Positions 38,480 through 51,333 of a stretch of 64,000 bases of DNA are shown piece after piece. The stretch's first letter is position 1. Every line of letters begins with the position of its first letter. The position numbers were made by a program, and so were the translations under genes. The notes beneath the pieces were generated by a model that worked only from the letters and a program-made list of their open reading frames with translations, was not told where the DNA came from and did not search any database. Source of the stretch: Mansonella perstans (lineage: Eukaryota > Nematoda > Chromadorea > Rhabditida > Onchocercidae); the NCBI GenBank assembly GCA_037074765.1, contig JBAMDO010000012.1, forward strand, positions 248,001 to 312,000, written 5' to 3'.

Positions 38480-38705
38480 TTAGTGTTGGATAATTGGTTG
38501 ACCTTCCTCTCCAAGTTTCTCAAATTTCTTCTCCAATATCAAAATGACAAGTGCTACCAACAAGCATGTACGGAAACCGAAGTGCTCCTGCTGGCGGTAC
38601 CGTTTTAAAACGAAGTGATCTGGAGCCCCCTGCCGTTTATTTGATACGATATCGCTTACATTTCGTATTTTTACCAAGCATCACATACTTTCTTGTTGAC
38701 ATCTT
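38480..38705 (-). pseudogene. possible frame-broken small membrane protein
   Basis: On the minus strand an ATG at 38702 opens MSTRKYVMLGKNTK. About a dozen codons on, a second frame takes over as VSNKRQGAPDHFVLKRYR, then EHFGFRTCLLVALVILILEK and a charged tail to a stop at 38480. The segment is GC-richer than its neighbours. It reads like one short protein with a central hydrophobic segment, broken by a frameshift, but I found no family, and a third frame is also partly open. A real spliced gene or chance remain possible. Confidence 0.25.
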
Positions 38706-39296
38706 TACTTCTGTCATTTTCTCAGGATAAGAAATATTTATCAATGATCAAATTTGGTGACATACATTTTTTAAATGTATTGTAAAATATAAATAGAAAG
38801 TTATTTCCGAATTATGAAATAAAATGAGCAGAGATACCCTCACTATAATGCAATATTTAGAAAATCGACCTTTCGAGTAAGTAAAGTAATTTGACATTTT
38901 AAAAAGTCTACGTTATGTTTTTTGAGCCGATTATTTCAAAGCTTAAGATATTACTAATTCCCATACTCAAGTTTGGTTTTAGTACTTTACAGAACTTGCA
39001 GTTTCAATCCTTTAAGTACGTTAAGTTTGCTACGTTTCACAGTAATAAGTATTAAAGAATATTTCTTTTTTTCTATCCCATCCAATCACAGCTCTGTTAA
39101 TTATCTTTCGGCATTCAAAGGTTTAGGATATATTCTATCGTTCCTGAATTAAGTAATTTGAGAGGATTCTTTGAAGTTGGCGCAAATTCCGAGCCTGTTG
39201 CTTTTTGTCCAATCCCAAACTGCTGTCCTCAAATGACCACTTCAATCGAGCACCACTTAATATTACTCTCAACAAATTCTTCAGTACCTCATAATA

Positions 39297-39360
39297 AAAG
39301 GTGCTTAACGATACTAATTCAAAAGGTGCTTGATCAAAAGGTGCTTGACGATGCTAATTC
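39297..39360 (+). repeat. short tandem repeat AAAAGGTGCTT
   Basis: AAAAGGTGCTT occurs three times (39297, 39321 and 39336). The first and third copies are followed by a near-identical ACGATACTAATTC or ACGATGCTAATTC. Confidence 0.7.
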
Positions 39361-41188
39361 GCTGCCCTATTACTTGTGCTGGTGAGAAAATAGGATCTAA
39401 ATTTTTGAGTTGTCGGATTAGCGCAAAGAGCTGTTATCATATTTATAACGCTTTGCCTGCACAAATACGCGTGAAACTTAACAAGAGCATAAAGAGACAA
39501 AGAACGGCTTATTATAGTATTCAACTTGTCAATAGAATAACAAATATGTCATCATGATTGAAAAAAATAGGGTCCATATCTAAATGGTCAGACAAGCTAT
39601 CTATCGTTTATAACATCACTACATTTACAAAAGAATAACTCAAAGTCCATGTTAACAATAAATATTTGCTCCTTATTTGTTACTCTTAACAATAATGTTT
39701 TTATTCCTTTCTCCTGTATCCGCAATGTTTATAATACTTATGGGTGAATGACAATTTAAATCGGTTTAATTAAACATCATGTATTACTTATGTCATGCTT
39801 CTGTCCGTCTACCTTTCTACATTCAGGTATGCTTAAGAGGGCAATCTTCTGCAAAACGATTTGCATATTTTCTACATAAGATTAAATCTTAAGTAAGTAA
39901 ATATGCAAATGTCTTTGCGTAATTCATTCTCATCTTCCACGTTAAATAATATTTTGTCAATTGTTATCTTAAGAAGGAAACGTGAAGTTTGATTTTATAC
40001 AAATTACGTCCAAATTACGAATACATTTTCTGATGATTCAGTACCACTGAAATGATCTTTTGACTTCTGAAATTGGTGTACTAGGCGAAATATAAGCTCA
40101 CTGCATTAAAGAAACTCTATATTACGAGTTCAGGATCTCAAACTTTTTCTATTATGATTTGATGATTCACAGATTCCCCGATTACATCAAGAAACTGTTT
40201 TGCTAAGTCTTTGTTTGTTATTTATTTTACCGTTAATTTTGTTTTGAATAGAATGATTATTGTACTCATAGTTACTTATGAAAGGAGTATGATGATGGCC
40301 AGATTCTGCAACTGTAATTAAATAAATAAAAGTGCTATATAAAGTCAGGAATTCCTAAATAATGAAAGTATTTATAATAGTATTATTTACCACACTAATA
40401 AATGAGTTTTCATTTTTTAGACAATTAAATTAAAAAAACAAAGTGTAACTAAAACTAAGTTTTGACAAAGACAACAATCCTTCATTCGCTCTGTTTAAAT
40501 CAGTTTGATCAATTCAATATTCCTACTTCCTTCTCAAACTACTAATTATTCAATTGTTGCAGAGAAGCATGATAGTCACCCGTAATAAGCAAAATATCGT
40601 AAGAACAATTAATCAAGTGTCAGGCATGAGCATGAATGAAATATACATTAACCTTCACGCAATTATTATAACACTCATGCTTAATTCCAGTATCACCAAC
40701 TGCTCCATATTGTTGTGATCACCAAGGCAATAGATGATATGATCAAGCCAATGCCATCATTTCCTAATTAATTTATTCATGATACAACTTAATGGAGATT
40801 TCAGGTTATTACCTAGCAGTAGCTTGCTTCTTGAACTCAACCTACAAATATAAAGAAAATTCTATTGTTCTTAAATTCACAAGCACGTGCCAAAATTAAA
40901 GATGCAGAGATATGATTAATAAAAAATTTAAAAAAATGAGTAAAATTGATGTGAATAAGAAAAAAGAAAGGAAGGTGAAGATTTATATGTGATGCTTCGT
41001 TTTGTTAAGATGAATTTGGTTGCGGAACACATGGCAATTATTGTTATCATTAGTGATAACGATGTCGAAAAACCTTCGATCCACTTCTTTTCTCGTTCAT
41101 AGATAACGATAGCCCAAAATATCATTGCTTCATGTTTGTTGTCATAAGACAAATAAACGAGGGATAGATTGTTTGCTTGCAGGTAAGC

Positions 41189-41220
41189 TCATCATCATCA
41201 TTGTCATCATCATCATCATT
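41189..41220. repeat. (ATC)n trinucleotide repeat
   Basis: Two runs of CATCAT triplets, interrupted by TGT. Confidence 0.85.
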
Positions 41221-43254
41221 TGGATAGTTAAGAGCGGATTATCTTCACCTATTAGATATACAACGCTAAAATGTATTACATACGAAATTAAAAAAAAAAA
41301 AAAGAAGATTTCGAAGTTAGAACAAACTTATTGGATTCAACACTTAAATAATTTTATGCGGAATGGAACAACTGCTAATAATAAATTCAGGAAAAATTCG
41401 ACACGCAAAAACAAGTCCATAACTGTTACAATTACAGACTTCGGTATGTAATTAGTGTATGAAAATTTGTCCACATTTGTGTTTAAACATGAGCTTTTAG
41501 GTACCATAATTTTGACTTCAACCAAAGTTGCAAAATAAATTCGAGAGATACAGATGGAAGGAGAGAAGATAAATATAATATGATTGATCTGATCTGGAAG
41601 TACTTCGCAGTATGAATTGCTGAAATTTTATAAAATTCATTGCACCAATACGGTGATCTTGAATTTACTAGTTCAGCGACTGAGCTTCGGTTCAGTAGTT
41701 GAAAGCACAGCAGATCGATTTCTCAGCGCAAAGTTGAATCCCAGCGGTGACATCACTAACTGTTGAGATGGAAAAATAGCGCAAAAGCAATTTCGTGGTT
41801 ATTCTCCGTACGCGTGGTGCAATTATCTAAAATGTTCATTACCGCCCCGAAACTACCACACAAAGAAAGCAGAAATATTCAACTGCTTCTGATCTCTTAG
41901 TTCTATTAGATGTTTCTTTTTCACTTTAAGTTTGTAAAAAATGGATATATCATGTTTTTTTATTATGACAAATTTTCTAAACAACTGATTGTATCTTTCC
42001 TTTTTTTTTTTCATTTTTTGCTTAATTGATAATCATTTAATTAATCTATTAATTATTATTAGTTATTGTCTTTTTTGCCGGATATTTATTTTATTTAAAA
42101 ATTTCTTAGCTATTAACAAATGTAAACTATGAATGCAAATCGATTTATTCCTGTAAATGAATAAGAATGCTAATTTTTAATTTTTAAAATGTATCAATCA
42201 ATGTTTAGTTCAACAGGAGTTTTTGTTTAGTTATTTTGTATGCGAAGTGTAGTAAACAATCTAAAAAAAACAACTTTCAAATTAATTTATCGATTGATTT
42301 TAGAGGAGTTTTTTGTCTGGAAGCATTTTTTTACGAATTAGTCACTGAATGAATTATATTTCTTTCAAATGTTCATTTGCTAATTTTTCTTCCTTTTCAA
42401 CTTTCACATATGAAAGGATTTGGTTGATTTTTGGGAATTTTTTGCTTAAGTTGGATTTTTCCGTTTAAAATTTAAATTTTAACTTCCAATTTTTAATCCA
42501 TTTATTCTTATAATTGATAACAAGGAAAGAGCTAAAAAAGACATTTACTACGTTACTATAAAATTCTGTTTGTGCTACTTCTCTTCTCATTCTTATCGTT
42601 CCTCTAAAAAGCTCAAATTTCTTTGCGCTAAATTTAGAGAACTACATATCATATCTCAATGGAATTATTTAAGATGAGTAAAGATTATTCCCATTTATGT
42701 TTCCAAATAGTTTATTTTACTTTTTTTTTTTAAACTATTCCATTCGCATTCGTATTTGTATTAACAATATCATTTTTGTTGTGTACCACAAAATAATTTG
42801 TAGATGTCATTTCGAATATTTGTAACATTCAGCTGTTGTTTAAGAATATTTCCAGATAAAGAATGTATCACATCAAGGATGCTTCTTTCAGTCGCTTATC
42901 CTCTCTCTTCTATCGTGTGGCGATCTTCCAGAATTCCTTTTGTTTGATAATTATGCTTATATGTAATTACGAATTATGCTATTAAATTAGATCACCTTTA
43001 AATAAAGGCTTTCCCTTTCTCATTAATTTCACTTTTTTAAGATTCTTTTTTTCCGGTTCCAATCCTCAGTTACGATCCATTTGCACTTATTTCTTATCAT
43101 TTGTCGCATGCCTATGCTCTTGTTATCAAATAGCATTGTATAAGTGCAGTGTTAGAAGTGAAATAAATTTTTATTCCTGACAATCGTCAGCTTGCTAACT
43201 CAGCTTGTTTCACAAAACGGAAAATTAAAATACCGCTGAAATGTCCCATTGAGC

Positions 43255-43255
<1 letters not shown>

Positions 43256-43286
<31 letters not shown>
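43256..43286. repeat. poly-T tract of 31
   Basis: An uninterrupted run of 31 T. It is either a microsatellite or the tail of a retro-inserted sequence on the minus strand; I saw no recognisable element or target duplication beside it. Confidence 0.9.
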
Positions 43287-43289
<3 letters not shown>

Positions 43290-46259
43290 GTATTGATTTT
43301 GCAATGAATTACTTTCTCTTACCAATTCTGATTCCTATATGAATCGGCTAGTTCAGCTTTTCTGCCGGGCATTTCCTCACTTTACCGTTCACTTTCACTT
43401 CTTTCGTTTCTTTCCGCACCATAAATATTCTGTTTCAATTCTGATCAGTTGGCACCAATACTTTTTGTATCATTATGACTGATTGAAATCTTTTTGTGGA
43501 CTTCGAGTATGAGTAGTGTGACATTTGAAAAGTGAGGAATAGGAAGAGAATATGTAACAAGGTTGGCATAATTTCTTCTGGTTAGTCTGAGTTTTAAATC
43601 AGTCTGCTGAAACGATTGAGAATTTGCCCGATAATACTGGTCCTTCTACCAAATGACTATTTTAGTTCTCAAAATGTGGATATCCTTTTATGTTCTTTTT
43701 CATCATAAAATTTAAATTTGCATACTTTAAATGTAATGCGTACTTTGCTTTATTACCATTCATTATCTTTCTTTGAAGTAAAAGCTGAAGAAATTAAGCA
43801 ATAGAACTCAGAAAATTGAAACAAACCTGTTCAGCCTACATGTCCTAATTGCAGTGTAAGTTCAAATATCCATATTTACCTATAATCTTTCAATTTAAAT
43901 TTGAGTTTCTAAATCGGCAAATCAGACTGTTATATTATAACAAAATTTAAAAAAGCAGAAGAAGCTCTACTTTCACAGCATTTGTGATTTTAAGATTTGC
44001 AGTAGTATTCAAATCTTTAGTTTATTATAATGAGCTGAAATTAATGTTTGAAAAACTCAGAAGTTTTAGAAGCGTGATTTATTTAGTTAATCCATTAATT
44101 TTAGGCTCAGATCATAACGGATGTACGAACTGGAAAGCAATATTGACTGTTTAGTTGTAATAATAAGCGCATTTTGTGGAGAATGCAGTAAACTAATATG
44201 TTTAAACAGTATCACTTAGAAATGCAAATTATATCGTAAAACATAAGTCGAGAGATGTCCTTTTCCGTGCTTCATGGATCACAATATTACTGTGTTTTGT
44301 CAACTTAATTTTATAACTGCTATGATTTCTTAAAAGATAAGCGTGACGATATTTAATTTAAATATTCTCGAAGTAATTACTGTAGGTGAAAATATTGAGC
44401 TTTTTTAAAAATATCATGATCAGCATTATCCTGCAATTTGATATTCGTTCGTTGAGCATTCCCCGGGAATAAGTTTTGCTTCGTTTTGCAGAGCAAATAT
44501 TTCTGGTAAGTGAATGTTAAATGCTCAACTGAAATGTTATTAGCTATTACTTTTTTTAAACCATTCTTTCTGAATACAACATGCAAAAGCATTTCGATGC
44601 GATCCAATGATTTGTCATAAATCGATGATTCATGTTAGTCAGATTAATCCTATTTGCAGGTTTTTCGTTATTTCCGCTTTTAATTTTTTACTCGAGGAAA
44701 TTTGCCTTACACTGAAGGAAAATAGTGTTGGAAGAAATTTTCTGTAAACGCATATTCCGAAAATGTACTATCTTTAGATGCGGGGAAATAAATTTTAATC
44801 TATTAAATGATGAAAATTCGATGGATATGACACTATAAGCAATTCTGTTTCTTTTTGATAATTTAGAACATTTAACAGCTTACCACGAAATTAAATATTT
44901 GAGCTCCCTTTATTGATGCAATTCTTATGTCGGTATTTGCGATCGATGATCGTGAATAATTTTAGACATGAAAAAGATTATTCTACTTATGCTAAGCTAG
45001 CATTTCTTCTGTGTATATGTTTGATGTGAAGGACTTCAATTTTTGTTCATATAGGCACAATTATTCTAAATATGTGATTACAGAACACTTTCTTAGACTC
45101 AGGTATGGACCTCTCACAATAGATGAAAAGAAATAGCCATATGTTTTTGACATATAAAATTTTGCGACAATGTTTTCGGTTCAAATTAAACTTTACAGCA
45201 ATTTCAACTTTATTTTGTTAATATTAACTTTCTTGGCAGTTTGAAATTTCCATTATTTATTAAATAGAACATTGTTTAGTTTAAAATAAAAGAATCATGT
45301 AATTTGAGAGATAGCTTCCGTAGCCGCTTTTTTAATGAGAAAGTGAAGTCATTAATTTCATGACAGTTTTGCCATGATTGATTCGTATTAAGCAAAACTA
45401 AGCAATGCTTCAATCTTTCATAATATTTTCCTTTTCATATCAATTGCAATTTGTTTGCAAAATGCGTGAAGTATGAGAAAATGAGAAAAAATGTATGCAA
45501 AGAATAAGTTTGTTATTTCCTTCCTATAAATTGAGCTTAAAACACGATACAAAACCCTTAAATTCTATTTTTCCATATTGAATAATTTTTACAAAGTATT
45601 TTCTCACTTGTCGCCCATTTTCTATGTGCTTGAATTTTAAGCTAGTAACCTGAATTTGAAACATTCGGGATGCGCTTTTGTGTACTCAGAACCAAATGAA
45701 TTATTTAATTAAAACCATCATTAAATAACAATAAATGAATAACAGCGAGCTGGACATTATTATCTCTTTTATATTAAAATTATCTCTTTATATTAAATCC
45801 GGACAGCAAGAAGCAAAATTTTCGTATCAATACAAATAATTCTTAAAACATGGAAATAGTTAATGTGGAGGATTTTATGAAAGATTATTTATTTCTTTGA
45901 TTGTCCATTGTCATCTTTATGGTCATTTTCGCTTCTGAATATGGATTTGTCCCACTTTTATTCAATATTCACTCATCCTTTCACTCACTCTTTTCCAAAG
46001 CGTGTTTCCACTAATTGCATCATTCATAGATGTAATGTTAAGTAGCACAGAGGTGCAAAAGGAATGAATGTATTTATAAATTATCTTCAGGTTTTAGTCA
46101 AACTCTTTAAGATATTCCAAATAATTTATTAGCCCGTCATTAAACATCAAAGTAATACTCATAACTCAGTCATTCCCCTACAGGACTTTGAAGACCACTT
46201 TATTTTTTTATTGTCATCATTTTTTGCCTTCCTTTTCTGACCTTTAACTGTAAGAAAGG

Positions 46260-46585
46260 TTCTAATTGTTTTTCATGGAAATGATAAGTAACCCTTGCTG
46301 ACTTCATTTACGTCACACAATTCTTGAAGTTCCTCTTTTGCTTTTTCCTAAAAAAAAAACCTTCATAAAATTGATTGGTAATCGCTGAAGTTTTTGCCTG
46401 TTTTCGCAGATTTTTTCAAAGAATACTGAAGAATAAAGGCAAACTTTTGTCTTGAGAATCACTTGAAGTGTTACTATTCTTATGTCGACATTGTTTGTTT
46501 AATTGGATTTCATTTAGGCAGTTTTCAATTAAAGCAATTAAAGTATTAGGTGCAAGCCTTGCTTCTAATTGTTTTTCATGGAAAC
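46260..46585 (+). repeat. two copies of a 22-bp word
   Basis: TTCTAATTGTTTTTCATGGA followed by AA occurs at 46260 and again at 46563, 303 bp apart, with partial similarity beyond. This may be a small old duplication. Confidence 0.5.
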
Positions 46586-47872
46586 GAAAAGCTAATACAC
46601 CTAAAAATGTCGACGTTGAATAATAAAAATTGCTAAATTTTCTTTGATAAAAATTTTTGATTTGATAAAAATTTCTTTGCTCGAAAGTCATTAATCATTG
46701 CAGATAAAGTTAATCTTTTCATCATAGTTTTAAATAATTGGATTAAAAATTATCAAATTAACAAGAAGAAATGTCATCGACAACCAGTATTTTCAGTCTA
46801 TACTCAATTTTATAAATTCAAATGAGACTTTTTCACAGGCAAAAAAACTAGTAATAAACACAATCGTGTATGTTATCAGATATAATAAAGCACATATGAA
46901 AAATGTTTTGTTAATTTGTTTTGGAAAAAACAATATTTCTGGCGGGTATTGGTTTTGTAAATGGATCGATAAATTTATTCTAATCTTTTGCTAGACGAAG
47001 AAAAGGAAAAGGATGGAGCCCAAATGTAGCAGAAATTTTAAAGTAGTCGAAGATTCCTTCTCTTAATCATAATAAAAATGTGTTTTCCATGTGTGCAATG
47101 TGGTAGATGATGAAAGACACCGTTCCTTCACTTGAGCACATTTAAATTTTGTAATTTTGACTGTAATCTCTCCAGTTTATATGTTTCAATCAAAATCGAA
47201 CAACGTCAAAGATAAAAGCTACAAACGGATGATCTTTGTAGTGGTGCAGAACGAATGGATGCAGTAAATGAGTACAGCCTTCATATTTGTTACCAATTTC
47301 ACGGGAATTATTTCAAGGTAATCAATCTTCATTTAGCGTAGTAAAAGATAAGGAGTTATTGGAAATGGTGTAATTTGATTTTCATGCTGCAGTATTATCT
47401 TATTTGAAACGTTTTGCTTATTCTTCTAAAATTACGTAAAGCTACTACTATGATTTTTTAATCACTTTCTTTACTTTTTTTTCTGATAATTAGGATGATT
47501 ATTACCTTCCAATCAATCTTGTTCTAGCAGCAGACTTAATTACTGGTCATAAGCTGCAGAAAAATTCTAAGTCATTGATGTCAGAGATTTAGTACAAAGA
47601 AATGAAAGTCGATAAGTTATTGTGTATGCATGAGTGAAGAAGAAACTAATGTCATATTTTAGCACAAAGTTGAATAGATCGAGTAGGAGTAGCGAGTAGA
47701 TCTCTGGAAAAACTAACTTTTGCTTTGGGAGGAATTAAAGATACCGTACATTTAAGACTTGCCTTTGAAAATGTTTAGAAAACTATGAAGTAATTATGAG
47801 TGGCAATTAAGATACTAATCAAAAGGAAATTATCTCATTTCTTGCGTCTCTCCTAATAATAGAATTAAAAAT

Positions 47873-48240
47873 ATGTCTTTAGTGCATTTTAGTGCTACGT
47901 CAATTAATTTAGATTATCTAATGCTCAACTCTAAAGAGCTTTGTGAAATGATATCGATTAATTCATTTAGAAATCTACTATCTTTATGCAAAAATAAACT
48001 AGAATTTTTTCAAATTCTAACCAACCAGTTTCAGAAAACTTCCAACAAACTGTATTATTGTAAATGGACAGCGGTAAAAGGATATTTGAGCAGAATTAAT
48101 GAGATTGCTAGTAATTCTACATCTGGAAGCACGGAAAGCGTTGAAACAACCGGTCGGCGAAGCGAACTGATCGAATTCGTCAATTCAGTACCAATCCTTT
48201 ACAATTATGATGATGACGTCACCGTTCGTTTTGAATTGTG
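47873..48240 (+). CDS. unidentified gene, probable exon
   Basis: An ATG-initiated frame of 122 codons has varied composition, including SRINEIASNSTSGSTESVE, GRRSELIEFVNSVPIL and NYDDDVTVRFE, and ends at a consensus donor GAATT|GTGAGC at 48240/48241. A following stretch after GAATTCAG at 48310 reads FCYIGRDPGYDRVVKKFY up to a possible donor at 48366, but its phase does not match this donor. The protein is not recognised. It may be the first exon of a gene running toward 49.4 kb. Confidence 0.4.
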
Positions 48241-48890
48241 AGCTTTCTTATTTTATTGATAAAATCTGTTGAAAAAAGGTAATACGAATTCGAAAGATAT
48301 TGAATTCAGCATTTTGTTATATTGGTCGGGATCCTGGATATGATCGTGTTGTGAAGAAGTTTTACGTATGGCTGATCTCTCCTAGTTTAAAAATAAGAAC
48401 AATTAGTTACGTTTATCTAGCAATATTGAAATTCACTTCTTGGGAGACGTTTTTTGTAATTTTTACAATACTAAAAGACTTCTTTTTCAAAAACATGAAA
48501 ATATAGTAGAGTTCAACACCAGAAAAATAGCAAAAAGCAGATAAAAAAAAATTAGTCTTTAGATTTTCTGCCAATTTTGTTTCTGTCAACGCATCAATTA
48601 TATTTTAAGGAAGGAATGAACTTAGGAATAAGGTTGCAATAACAACTGAAATGTCAGCAATTTGCTGACAGATTTTCGAAATAGATTTTGGGAGGATAGT
48701 CAGTTACCAATATCGATAATGGGTGCACTTTTCTATTCGGTCTTCAACTTACGATATCTACTATTCACTTTTTCACTCTCTAATATTGTTTTATATAGTT
48801 TATAATTTTCTTAAATTTTTCAAATCGTTGTGAATTTGAATGGTGATCGAAAATATGCAATAATTTGCAAATTTCCTGTTTCTTATGTAA

Positions 48891-49396
48891 GTTTCAATGG
48901 AATTGGTCAGTAAAAAAGAGTGATATCGGGAACTTAGACACGCTATTTTCTAAGTATCTGATATCATTCTGTAGAGTTCAAAGAAGCTTAATGGTTTATA
49001 AGTCAGAAACTGTGAAAAACAGATCAAAAAAGAAGCTAAGATTGCACAGTCGAGATAAAGGGACTATTTTAAGCTTTATAAAGGAAACACAATCAATGCA
49101 GACTTGCGATAGTGTTGTACTGTTGATTTTCCAGAAATCCTTGACAAAAGTTGCCTTGTAATCCTACTGATGAATTTACCTTCTTAAAGTTAGTGATGTT
49201 ATATTTTATTGATAAACATATAGCTAATACTTGTGGATTAGAAAGTATGAGTAAATGCGTGGGGTCATTCTCTGCAGAAATCATTTCCTTATGGTCCTTT
49301 TCGACCTCTAGTTCGATTAAATGTATCATTTTTAAGCTGCTGGAAGTGATACTCAATGAAGAAAAAAGTGGTACGCAATTAAGAAAAGATTGCTGA
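48891..49396 (+). pseudogene. coding-like stretch in two overlapping frames
   Basis: After TTATGTAAG a plus-strand frame reads FQWNWSVKKSDIGNLDTLFS and continues Lys/Ser-rich to a stop at 49161. An overlapping frame from 49151 continues NPTDEFTFLKLVMLYFIDKH, then GLESMSKCVGSFSAEI, to a stop at 49396. The hand-over of frames within 11 bp looks like one coding sequence broken by a single-base shift, either a decayed gene or an assembly error. An unrecognised short intron is the alternative. A minus-strand frame (49093-49356) also exists and looks weaker. No family was recognised. Confidence 0.3.
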
Positions 49397-50855
49397 ATTT
49401 TTTTTCGTTTTTTTTCTATTCTTTAATGTTTTTTTCTCAAAACTGTGCCGACTTACAATGAAAAAAGTAACTTAAATTCATATATCTCTTTTCCTTAACC
49501 AAATGTCCAATTCACTGCCATTATTCAGTGATAACCATTTTTTAAATATCTCTGTTTCAAACTGCCTACAATTGAAAACCGAGTTTCTTTAAATAACTTA
49601 TTATTTGATTGAGAGAAAATGTTTCGTTTTATATAATACTTCTTGTAATTAAAAACATAAAAATTAGTTGGCATAAGTTGTTATCTAAGTAAATTGAGTC
49701 AAGCTTCAAGCGTGTTGGACTGATATGAAATTAAATTATTTAAAAAAGGTATACATGAATGCATCCGATTCTTTGAATTTAACTATGCATAGTACTTTCA
49801 ATTAGCTCATTACAGTATCGTGGTACAGGAAAGTCGCCACTTCTGTATATCTTCAAAAAAAGCGCAATTTCTCCTTGTAATTACACTTTCTAAAGTTTCT
49901 GTCCATTTTTGCATTTTTTCACAAGAAGTGATTGCATTTTTTCAAACTCGATTTGATGGATAAGACAATGGTTGTTCAATGTAGGTTTTGCTTATCTTTC
50001 TCGATGTCATGCTTACCTTGTATGCAATTCCCAATATGCTACATCGAACTATTGCACAATTAAGCTAAAAAAGTGGTAGTGGCTGACAGATAAAGGCTAA
50101 TAAAATTTATGCTATTCTTTGATTGACTTCCTAAGACATGCTCCCTTTAAAAATAGTGTAATTAAGTTTTTTTTTGCATATTTTTAATCCGTTCGTTATG
50201 TTTTTTACCCATTTTATCAATTTGACTTAAGGATGAAACTACTGTTTAGATGATATCTGAATGATTTAATTTGATCATCTTTAATATCATTTAAATTTGT
50301 TTTTCTGACCGAGATATTAGGTCTTTAGAATTCTGCAATCAAATCTAATATGCATTATTTTTACATCACAGATTATAAGCCGTAATCATATGAATTGCTT
50401 AGACAGAATTGACACTTCCAATTTCATTTTATTTTTGGAGTAAAACAGTGAAATTATGGTTCGAAGTATTCTGCTATTATGAATTTTGTTACTACCTGAT
50501 TATAATTCACTTTTATTTTTTCTCACTATCATTAATAATAATTATTTGATTTACTAAATAGTATTTATGCGTAAGGAGTTTTTAAAATTTTAGGATTCAG
50601 AAAGTCCTCTAAATACTAGAAGACTCATTTTTCTTCGCAAATTCTCTATTATGCGTTGGCAAAAAAGAGAACCCATTGCCATCATTTTATTATTTGTAAG
50701 CCTAAAAACGCGTCACTCTCTTTTACTTTTACTCTTTGAAACATAGTCAAGCTTATTTTTTGCTAAATACTATTTTGTAATTTCAAAAAACATTTTCTTC
50801 ATTCAATTGTTCGATCATGTATTAGCGCATAGCAGTGCCCCAGATATAGACCGTC
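49397..50855. other. intergenic, no gene seen
   Basis: About 1.5 kb of AT-rich DNA without exon-like frames, RNA genes or clear repeats. Confidence 0.5.
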
Positions 50856-51236
50856 CTACATCCAATTCCAGACTGCTTCCGAAATCTCTGAGGCACACTG
50901 CTGGAGAGATAGGAAATGTATCTTTAAAGTGATCGTTTCATACTGTTTTCCTTTCTGCAGATTCTGTGCTGAAAAATCAATGTCGTCATCAACTGGTTCA
51001 GATTCAAGGTGGAATTCAGACAGTACCGTACGTTTTCGTAGTTCCAGTAAAGTTTTGTTCTGGGATTTTGTTGATTCTCTGGAGTGTGAGCTGAATGCAG
51101 TGATACATTGGGGACGGTTGTCAGAGAAGAACGATGGAAGAATCCGAGAAGGGTCACCTGGAAGATTCATAGGCATTACATTTTGGCGATTTATTCTTAA
51201 ATCATTCTTATTTTCTTCAAATCCATATTTCAACAT
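50856..51236 (-). CDS. unidentified minus-strand ORF, 126 aa
   Basis: A single-exon minus-strand frame has an ATG at 51236 directly preceded by an in-frame TAA and ends in TAG. Its composition looks like real protein: MNLPGDPSRILPSFFSDNRP, then SRESTKSQNKTLLELRKRTV and HLESEPVDDDIDFSAQNLQK. No domain or signal peptide was seen. The opposite strand is also open over 118 codons (50929-51282) with a TTTCTGCAG acceptor at 50959, so the strand is not settled. If the minus reading is right, the gene is head-to-head with the gene starting near 51334. Confidence 0.4.
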   Translation of the reverse strand: MLKYGFEENKNDLRINRQNVMPMNLPGDPSRILPSFFSDNRPQCITAFSSHSRESTKSQNKTLLELRKRTVLSEFHLESEPVDDDIDFSAQNLQKGKQYETITLKIHFLSLQQCASEISEAVWNWM

Positions 51237-51333
51237 TTATTCTCGCATCCGCTTTCTCCGCAAAAGTGATGACTACAGTTAAACCGATAATTTTTTGCTT
51301 CGAACTACTGTTTCATTTTTTTTTCAAAATATT

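Larger units (their letters stand above)
33018..47872. other. gene desert of about 15 kb
   Basis: Apart from a frame-broken fragment near 38.5 kb, no exon could be supported on either strand. Open frames in this stretch are short and have the AT-rich Phe/Ile/Lys/Asn composition of non-coding DNA. It holds simple repeats (39.3, 41.2, 43.26 and 46.2-46.6 kb) and a tRNA-like fossil near 41.7 kb. Being upstream of homeobox gene B, it is a plausible home for distal regulatory elements. Confidence 0.5.
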
